Part shown: positions 1 through 5,622 of the stretch, in pieces | Layout: every line of letters starts with the position of its first letter | Position numbering within the stretch: the stretch's first letter is position 1 | Assembly: GCA_023261525.1 (NCBI GenBank) | Contig: JAHFOU010000095.1 | Span: forward strand, 1 to 8,129 | DNA: 8,129 nucleotides | Direction: 5' to 3' | Source: Planctomycetota bacterium | Lineage (GTDB): Bacteria; Planctomycetota; SBBH01; JAHFOU01 | Notes under the pieces: model-generated | What the model was told of the DNA's origin: nothing | Seen by the model: the letters and a program-made list of their open reading frames with translations, nothing else | Databases searched by the model: none | Program-made: the position numbers and the translations under genes

Positions 1-1167
1 GAGTGGATCCCCCTGGCCGAGAAGAAGCGGCGGGAGGAAAAAGCCCAGCTTCAGGGGGAGATCGACAAGCTGGCGGGAGAGGATGTCCCTAGCCTCCTCC
101 GCCTGGCCGCCCGGGCCGGGAAGGACGGATTCCCGGAGCTTGGGCGCACGCTCTATGAACGCATCGTCAAGACGGATCCGGAGCATGCGGAGGCCCGCCG
201 GGCCCTGGGGCAGACGAAGTTCGAAGGCGCCTGGCGCCCGAACGAGGAGATCGTGGCCGCCTACCTCGCGGCGGATTCGGACCCCAAGCGGGCCGCCATC
301 GCCGGGGCCGTCAAGACGGCGAAGTCCGACCTCACCCCTGAACGCCTGGAGCAGGTCCGGGGCTGGACCACCGCCCCGAAGGGGACCCAGACCGGCCTGC
401 CGCTGGAGGGGAAGGCCTACAAGACCGAGTACATCCTGGACGTTCCCGAGACCTACACCGGCCTCAAGCCCCTGCCCCTGATCATCTACCTGCATACCTG
501 CATGTCGTCCCCGGTCGGGACCAACGTGGAAGGGCATGTCTGGAGCGAGGACCACGACAGCATGCCGGCCGCCTGGAAGGGGCTGGACTGGATCGCGGCC
601 TTCCCGAAATGCCCGGAGCAGATCAACGAGTACGGTTGGAACACCCGCCTGAGCGAGACCTCCGTGCTCGACCTGATCGACAAGCTCGCCCGCCAGTACG
701 CCGTCGATCCGCGCCGGATCTACCTGGTCGGCGGCTCCATGGGCGCCTCCGGCGTGCTGTCCATCGCCGCGCACTACCCGGAGCGCTTCTCGGCCGTCGC
801 CGCCCTGTCCCCCACGCTCAACGGCAACCCCGGGGGGGATCCCACCCGTCTGAAGAACCTGCCCGTCTTCCTGGTGCACGGCCGAAGCCCCGGCAAGACC
901 GCGGAGGAATGTGCGGACCTCGGCCTGTTCTCGACCCGTAATCTGGACCAGATCCTGACCCATCTGGATGCCGTGCACAGCTTCACGGAGATCCCGGAAC
1001 GCGCCCTGAGCCCCGGCTCCATGCAGAAGGCGGTCGAATGGATGAAAACCTTCGTCGCCGCGACCCCCCTGGTGCCCTACGACAGGTCCAAGGACCGGAC
1101 CTTCGAGAAGGACATGCCCAACTTCGATGCGGGCTTCATCGACGGCAAGAAGGTCACGCCGAAATAG
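1..1167 (+). CDS. Alpha/beta-hydrolase-fold protein with TPR-like N-terminal module, 5'-truncated (esterase/PHB-depolymerase-like, degenerate active site)
   Basis: The frame is open from base 1, so the gene starts upstream; 388 residues are visible (numbered from base 1). Residues 1-85 are charged and helical, resembling a degenerate TPR. They carry two Trp-Pro motifs of the type G-x-W-x-P-x-E: EWIP at 1-4 and GAWRPNEE at 76-83, the second after DPEHAEARRALG. From about residue 155 an alpha/beta-hydrolase fold follows: strand LIIYLHTC (160-167), then VDPRRIYLVGGSMGASG with the nucleophile-elbow Ser246, AHYPERFSAVAALSP, and strand VFLVHG (289-294). This order matches the PHB depolymerase/LpqC-like esterases. 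Unlike that family, the oxyanion HGGG is HTC, no Asp follows VHG, and no His occurs in the usual place before the final helix (AVEWMKTF). The protein may therefore be catalytically altered or inactive. The next gene starts 9 nt downstream, implying co-transcription. An internal GTG at 253 would cut the conserved module and is not the real start. The fold is well supported; the substrate is unknown. Confidence 0.8.
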   Translation, partial: EWIPLAEKKRREEKAQLQGEIDKLAGEDVPSLLRLAARAGKDGFPELGRTLYERIVKTDPEHAEARRALGQTKFEGAWRPNEEIVAAYLAADSDPKRAAIAGAVKTAKSDLTPERLEQVRGWTTAPKGTQTGLPLEGKAYKTEYILDVPETYTGLKPLPLIIYLHTCMSSPVGTNVEGHVWSEDHDSMPAAWKGLDWIAAFPKCPEQINEYGWNTRLSETSVLDLIDKLARQYAVDPRRIYLVGGSMGASGVLSIAAHYPERFSAVAALSPTLNGNPGGDPTRLKNLPVFLVHGRSPGKTAEECADLGLFSTRNLDQILTHLDAVHSFTEIPERALSPGSMQKAVEWMKTFVAATPLVPYDRSKDRTFEKDMPNFDAGFIDGKKVTPK

Positions 1168-1172
1168 GCGGG
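1166..1172 (+). promoter_or_regulatory. Weak purine-rich ribosome binding site for the first pseudopilin gene
   Basis: AGGCGGG overlaps the stop codon of the hydrolase gene and ends 4 nt before the ATG at 1177. It is the only G-rich stretch in the short gap, and the close spacing is suboptimal. Initiation may depend partly on translational coupling with the upstream gene. Confidence 0.35.
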
Positions 1173-1176
1173 CTTC

Positions 1177-4100
1177 ATGCCGGAGATCCCCCCCATCCGC
1201 CGCCGAGGCCTGGTGCTCGTCATCGTGGTGGGCGTGCTGGGCATCCTGGTCGTCCTGGGCTCGGCCTTCGTGATGATGGCCCGCCTGGAACGCAAGGCCA
1301 GCCAGCAGCGGGTGAACGCCACCCGGGCCACCCTCCTCGCCCGGAGCGGATTGGAGGATGGCCTGGCCCGCCTGGAGGCGGGACAGGACCCCGAGACGGC
1401 CTCCAGCCGCTACCGGGGGGAGAACTGGGACGGCTCTTCGGACGGTCTCCTCTCCCCCGGGGAGGCCGCCCAGGAGACCTACCGCCGCACCGGAGCCGGC
1501 ACGCCCGCGGACGAGGACGCCTGCCCCGTCCAGCAGGCCATGCGACCCTCCTTTTTCACCTTCACCACGGACGGTCTCGCCAATCCCCTGCTGGCCTCCG
1601 TGGACGGGCGCCTGCGCGGCATCTCGGGACGCCTCTCCGACGGGCACTATGCCCTCCAGGTGGCCTCGGGCGGCCTCTGGGTGAACGGAGGGGACCCGGA
1701 GGCCCCGGCCACCCCGCCTCCGGCCGCCCCCCCGGGCACCCAACCCACCATGGCCAGCTACAACGTCACCCTCCGGCGCATCCTGGGAACCCTGGCCGAA
1801 GCCCTCGACCGCCAGACGGGGGGCAACGACGGCCAGCCCGTGGACGAGACGGACGGCTGGCGCCTCCTCGATGCCCGTCCCGCGTCGGGCTGGCAGGGTT
1901 GGACCCAGCTTCGCGACCTCGCCCTGGGAGGCAGCCAGGCCAAGCTGGACGCCCTCAAGCCCTACCTGGCCCTCCATGCCTGGACGGACAAGAAGGTCAT
2001 CCAGCCCAACCCCAATCCCGGCACGGAGAACTTCGGGTACAGCTCCTGGGGCGACATCAAGATGCGCCACCTGAGGACCCAATGGGTCTTCGGCATGCCC
2101 GACCTGACCCAGCCCGACTTCGAGCGCATCCCCCCGGTGCCGCCCGCCTGGAGAAACTCCCCCTGGGACGGCAAGGTCGTGGGCCGGGCCCCCGTGGACC
2201 TGGCCTGGGCCAGGACCCGCCGGCCCGTGCTGATCGCCCTGCTGGCCGGCCTCAAGGGCCTCTACCTGGACAACCAGGGATGGCCGGGAGGCACCCGCAC
2301 GTCCCCCCACGTGCTGGGCCGCACCCCGTCGGCCCTGATCGACCTGCCCGCGACCTGGACCCCGACCTGCGACTGCCTGAAGGCCGCCGACCAGATCCTG
2401 GCCTCCACCTCCGACCTGGGCACCTGGGCGGCCTGGGATGCCTTCTGCGACACCCTCGCCTTCAGCGGCACCAACGACCAGGCCCAGGCCAAGCGGGACA
2501 TCCTCAAGGCCAACTTCAACCCCAACAGCGACCTGAACAAGTTCAACCCCAACCCTTCCCTGTGGAGGATGGTCGACAAGAGCGACCTGATCGCCTATTC
2601 CACGGAATTCAGCCTGATGCCGGTCTCGGACCGCCGACTGGCCTGCACGGGCCGGGTGCTGGGCCCCGACGGGAAGCTCCTGGCCGCCCGGACCCTGGAG
2701 GCCGAACTCTCGGGCCCCTCGGTCTTCCGGCTCAGCACCCAGAAGGAGTTCTCCTGCGAGGACCTGGGCCGGCTGGACCTGGCGGGAGATGAGAAGGACC
2801 TCAGGGTCCCCGGGTTCCGGCGGGCCGGGGCCCCCGAGTTCCTCAGCCAGAGCCAGGGGATGGGACGGACCTGGGGCCACCGCCTGGACCTGAGCGACCA
2901 GTACCCCGGCACCTGGATGGCCGGGGACTCGAGAGGCGCGAGCCTGCAGACCTACCCGGAACCCTGCGTGGACTTCAGGACGTACGGGGAGCCGGTCCAG
3001 GTCAATGCCGCGGACTACGACGGGAACCTCCAGCGGGCCACGATGGAGACCCCCCAGGACGCCTGGTACGGGGTGGCGGCACCAGCCCCCACCCTGGGGT
3101 TCCTGACCCGCTATACGGCGGGATTGGACCTGGACACGGCCGGCGGTCCCTACGGCAGGGAGTGCATCCCGGACGTCAAGCAGGCCGTCGGGTACGACCT
3201 CCACAACGGCCTGTTCAGCGGAGGCACCCTCCCTCCCCTGCCGACCAGCTACCCGGCAAGCACGCTCTACCCGGACGGATGCTACGCGGAGTTCCTCAGG
3301 ATCCCGGCCTACTACGACCTGGGTTGCGCCAACGGCCTTCATGGCCACATCAGCCTCTGGTTCAAGCCCAGCTGGAAACCCGTCGGCTTCGTCCCCCACA
3401 GCTTCCTGCGCTGGACCAGCTTCTGGGAATGGCAGTACAGCGCAGGGATCAACCAGTTCTTCTTCCTGGGGGCCTATGGCCCCATGCCGAACGGCGTGAA
3501 CTCCGGCCTTCCCGGAGCGTCCTGCTTCATCGCCCATTTCGAGACCGGGCACGATACGGGCGACGTGGGGCACGAGCACCAGTTCCTGACCCCGAAGATG
3601 AACCTTCAGACGCACCGCTGGAGCCTGCTCACCTGTTACTACGATTTCCAGGGGCTGGACGGCAGGGCCTGCGGCAGGCTCCTGCTCAACGACGGAGCCA
3701 GTCCCGACGACATCGCGGACCTGGACCTCTACCCCACCTCCTCGGGAGCCAACGACCCGACCTCCGCCTCGGACATCACCGAGGACCAGTTCGGCTGGCC
3801 CCATCAGCTCCAGTCCGGCTGGAGGAACGACATGGGCCGGGAGGACGATGACAGCGTCTTCGCAGGCGCGCCCAAGTGGGGCATGTCCGTCCCGGACGCC
3901 ACCCTGGACGAGTTCGCCCTCTATGATTTCGGGGCGACGAGGGACAACACCGACGTCCTGGCGGGCGCCCGCTTCGCGGAAGGCCGCTACTACAAGGGCG
4001 CGGCCTACACGGCCCTGGGCGCCGCGGGGAACACGGCGCCCGAGTTCTTCAGCGCCCCCATCCTCCTGCCCAACGGCTCCAGCCTGAGGAAGGTGGCCTG

Positions 4101-4416
4101 GACCTGGCAGCGCCCCACGGCCCTCCCCGACGACTACGCGGAGATCGAACTGACGGACCCCTCGGGCGCCGCATACCTGGGCCCCCTCACCCGCTCGACG
4201 AAGGGGCCCCGCTTCTCGCCGGACCGCCAGGTCTGGGAGGTGGCCCGGACCGTCGACGCCCCTTTCCGCGCCCACGTGGTCTTCCGCCGCGTGGAAGGTT
4301 CTCCGACGGTGGATGACAACATCCCCCTCCTGGATTCCCCGGTCCTCGACGACCTGACCTTCTTCTACGAACCGAAGGAGGGCCCCAAGGTCCTCTCCTG
4401 GCGTGGGGGGGACTAG
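1177..4416 (+). CDS. Giant GspK/PilX-like pseudopilin with LamG (concanavalin-A-like) domain, copy A
   Basis: 1079 residues. Residues 1-11 form a basic leader (IRRRG), followed by a hydrophobic helix at 12-34 and an amphipathic stretch LERKASQQRVNATRATLLAR. This is a type IV prepilin N-terminus with likely cleavage G11/L12. Position +5 is Ile, not Glu, as in GspK and PilX-type minor pilins. Residues 35-540 look GspK-like: a helical region, APVDLAWARTRRPVLIALL (338-356) resembling the GspK VNLNTA-x-x-VL-x-AL segment, AADQILASTS, an Asn-rich stretch (446-459), and a strand pair opening with STEF (475-478). LYPDGCY (697-703) precedes a LamG-like jellyroll of about 705-941: GLHGHISLWFKP, THRWSLLTCYYDFQ, TLDEFALYDFG and GRYYKG. 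A beta-rich tail ends with a DSPVLDDLTFFYEP-type segment. At 1079 residues it is roughly three times a usual GspK. It would be inserted in the inner membrane and, if processed, assembled at a pseudopilus tip. It is paralogous to the gene at 5623. The GspK link is motif-based; the prepilin N-terminus is the firmest part. Confidence 0.75.
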   Translation: MPEIPPIRRRGLVLVIVVGVLGILVVLGSAFVMMARLERKASQQRVNATRATLLARSGLEDGLARLEAGQDPETASSRYRGENWDGSSDGLLSPGEAAQETYRRTGAGTPADEDACPVQQAMRPSFFTFTTDGLANPLLASVDGRLRGISGRLSDGHYALQVASGGLWVNGGDPEAPATPPPAAPPGTQPTMASYNVTLRRILGTLAEALDRQTGGNDGQPVDETDGWRLLDARPASGWQGWTQLRDLALGGSQAKLDALKPYLALHAWTDKKVIQPNPNPGTENFGYSSWGDIKMRHLRTQWVFGMPDLTQPDFERIPPVPPAWRNSPWDGKVVGRAPVDLAWARTRRPVLIALLAGLKGLYLDNQGWPGGTRTSPHVLGRTPSALIDLPATWTPTCDCLKAADQILASTSDLGTWAAWDAFCDTLAFSGTNDQAQAKRDILKANFNPNSDLNKFNPNPSLWRMVDKSDLIAYSTEFSLMPVSDRRLACTGRVLGPDGKLLAARTLEAELSGPSVFRLSTQKEFSCEDLGRLDLAGDEKDLRVPGFRRAGAPEFLSQSQGMGRTWGHRLDLSDQYPGTWMAGDSRGASLQTYPEPCVDFRTYGEPVQVNAADYDGNLQRATMETPQDAWYGVAAPAPTLGFLTRYTAGLDLDTAGGPYGRECIPDVKQAVGYDLHNGLFSGGTLPPLPTSYPASTLYPDGCYAEFLRIPAYYDLGCANGLHGHISLWFKPSWKPVGFVPHSFLRWTSFWEWQYSAGINQFFFLGAYGPMPNGVNSGLPGASCFIAHFETGHDTGDVGHEHQFLTPKMNLQTHRWSLLTCYYDFQGLDGRACGRLLLNDGASPDDIADLDLYPTSSGANDPTSASDITEDQFGWPHQLQSGWRNDMGREDDDSVFAGAPKWGMSVPDATLDEFALYDFGATRDNTDVLAGARFAEGRYYKGAAYTALGAAGNTAPEFFSAPILLPNGSSLRKVAWTWQRPTALPDDYAEIELTDPSGAAYLGPLTRSTKGPRFSPDRQVWEVARTVDAPFRAHVVFRRVEGSPTVDDNIPLLDSPVLDDLTFFYEPKEGPKVLSWRGGD
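2485..2568 (+). repeat. Near-identical coding repeat shared with 6751-6834 (Asn-rich segment, copy A)
   Basis: These 84 nt (28 codons) match 6751-6834 with 6 mismatches, which is 78/84 identical, in the same frame. Only four codons differ, two of them synonymously. The encoded stretch contains NFNPNSDLNKFNPN. It is the most conserved nucleotide block noticed between the two paralogous genes, which are otherwise well diverged. Confidence 0.85.
4405..4411 (+). promoter_or_regulatory. G7 tract: ribosome-binding region deciding the start of the metallopeptidase gene
   Basis: Seven consecutive G lie 6 nt upstream of the ATG at 4418 and overlap the 3' end of the pseudopilin gene. This is the best purine tract for initiation there and supports ATG 4418 over the in-frame GTG at 4403. 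The GTG would place the G-run inside the gene and add five residues before the signal peptide. The tract is also a homopolymer at a gene junction. Confidence 0.45.
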
Positions 4417-4417
4417 G

Positions 4418-5587
4418 ATGCGCCTCGGCCTCCTGGTGGCGACGGCCCTGGGGATCCTGGCCCTCGCCCCGGAGGCGGAGTACGAGGCCCGGGCGGCCAA
4501 GCTCGGCAACAAGAACCCCAAGGGCTGGCTCGAGCTCGCGAATTTCTGCGAGGAGCACCTGCTCTGGGACAAGCGCTCCGAGGCCCTGCGCAGGACGGTC
4601 GCGATCGAGCCGGGAAACGCCGAGGCCCATGCCCGGCTGGACGAGATGAGGTCCGGCAAGGACTGGCTTCCCGCCGACGAAGCCGAGGCCAAGGAGGCCG
4701 AGGAGATGCAGGCCAAGGGGCTGGCCTTCTACGGGAGCGCTTGGCTCCCCCAGAAAGAGGCGGCAGCCCTGAAGGAGGCCGACCGGAAGCTTGTCGGCTG
4801 GGCCCTGGAGGTCCGCCTCGACACCCCCCACCTCCGCATCTACAGCGCCCGCCCCCTGGACTTCACGCGGCGCCTGGCGGGCCTGCTCGAGAACGAGGTC
4901 GGCGCCTACGAACGCCTGTACGGGAGGATCTGGAAGTCGGGGACGGCGCCCAAGGCAATGCAGGTCTTCGTCTTCGCGGACCGCCCGACCTTCGAGAAGA
5001 TCGCCACCGCCACGGGACACCCCATCTCCCAGGGGGCTTCGGGCTTCTACGAAGGGGGATGCAGGATCCTGTTCGTTGGCGTCACCGCGGACAAGGAGCT
5101 GGGAAGCCCCGCCGAGCTCCGCTGCACGGCCGTCCATGAGATGCTGCATGCGCTGGACCACCAGATGACCCACGTCAACGTCGTCGGCGCGCCGTGCTGG
5201 CTGATGGAGGGCCGGGCGAACCATTTCGGCTTCGGCATCCTGGGCCGCCAGGTCCTGCCCGGGGCCCTGAACGAACCCGACGGCACGGGGCTTCTGCACG
5301 ACGGCTGCACCTCGCCGATCCCGATCTCGGAGGTGATGGACCAGGCCAACTTCAAGGGCGCGAACCAGCCGGCCTACTACGCCCTCGCCACGGCCTGGGT
5401 GCATTTCCTGTTCCACGGGGAGGACGGGCGGCACGCCTCCGCCTTCCGGACCTACCTCTCGGGGTGTCCCGGGAAGGCCTCCAAGGCCGACTTTGAGAAG
5501 GCGGTGGGCAGGATCTCCGACCTGGAGCCGCCCTTCCGGGAATACGTCCAGAAGACGCTGCGCCCCTCGATCCGGAAGACACGCTAG
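4418..5587 (+). CDS. Exported TPR-like gluzincin metallopeptidase (DUF1570-like)
   Basis: 389 residues from ATG 4418, one base after the preceding stop. Residues 1-17 (MRLGLLVATALGILALA) look like a Sec signal peptide cleaved before PEAEY. Residues 20-115 are TPR-like helices (ANFCEEHLLWDKRSEALRR, then IEPGNAEAHARL). Two Trp-Pro motifs follow, DWLP at 82-85 and AWLP at 108-111, recalling the first gene. The peptidase domain starts near 125 (LRIYSARPL, then LLENEVGAYERLYGRIW) and continues with a strand MQVFVFADR and GASGFYEGGCRILFV. The zinc site is H240-E241-M-L-H244, with Glu264 of WLMEGRA as probable third ligand, 20 residues after His244: the gluzincin arrangement. A helical end (YYALATAWVHFLFHG ... 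FREYVQKTLRP) matches the C-terminal helices of DUF1570-type proteins. It probably cleaves peptides in the periplasm or outside the cell; the target is unknown. All predicted catalytic residues are present, unlike the first gene. Its position between two pseudopilins suggests a shared pathway. Confidence 0.82.
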   Translation: MRLGLLVATALGILALAPEAEYEARAAKLGNKNPKGWLELANFCEEHLLWDKRSEALRRTVAIEPGNAEAHARLDEMRSGKDWLPADEAEAKEAEEMQAKGLAFYGSAWLPQKEAAALKEADRKLVGWALEVRLDTPHLRIYSARPLDFTRRLAGLLENEVGAYERLYGRIWKSGTAPKAMQVFVFADRPTFEKIATATGHPISQGASGFYEGGCRILFVGVTADKELGSPAELRCTAVHEMLHALDHQMTHVNVVGAPCWLMEGRANHFGFGILGRQVLPGALNEPDGTGLLHDGCTSPIPISEVMDQANFKGANQPAYYALATAWVHFLFHGEDGRHASAFRTYLSGCPGKASKADFEKAVGRISDLEPPFREYVQKTLRPSIRKTR

Positions 5588-5603
5588 CGTCCGGCGGTCC
5601 CCG

Positions 5604-5612
5604 TGCGATAAT
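5604..5612 (+). promoter_or_regulatory. Possible extended -10 promoter element before pseudopilin copy B
   Basis: The 35-nt gap after the peptidase gene holds TGCGATAAT: an extended -10 TGn followed by GATAAT, one mismatch from TATAAT. No good -35 hexamer sits 16-18 nt upstream, where CTAGCG-type sequence lies within the preceding stop region; extended -10 promoters can tolerate this. A start about 7 nt downstream would fall near 5619, leaving a leader of only a few bases before ATG 5623. There is no Shine-Dalgarno in front of that ATG. The element overlaps the alternative ATG at 5611. It would give copy B its own transcript in addition to readthrough. Confidence 0.35.
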
Positions 5613-5622
5613 GTCCTCCGGC

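Noticed and set aside
253..255. GTG as start of the first gene
   Set aside because: The same frame is open back to base 1 and encodes a TPR-like module ending in a Trp-Pro motif just before this codon, so the gene begins outside the window.
1038..2792. 584-codon + strand frame overlapping the start of pseudopilin copy A
   Set aside because: The translation is Pro/Gly/Arg-rich low-complexity sequence without a fold, and it overlaps two genes with recognisable domains in other frames.
4403..4405. In-frame GTG as start of the metallopeptidase gene
   Set aside because: It would overlap the upstream gene and put extra residues before a signal peptide that begins cleanly at ATG 4418.
4187..5434. 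415-codon antisense frame over the metallopeptidase
   Set aside because: The peptidase on the + strand has a signal peptide and an intact HExxH site; the antisense product has no motifs.
5588..5622. Terminator between the peptidase gene and copy B
   Set aside because: The 35-nt gap has no convincing stem-loop followed by a T-run.
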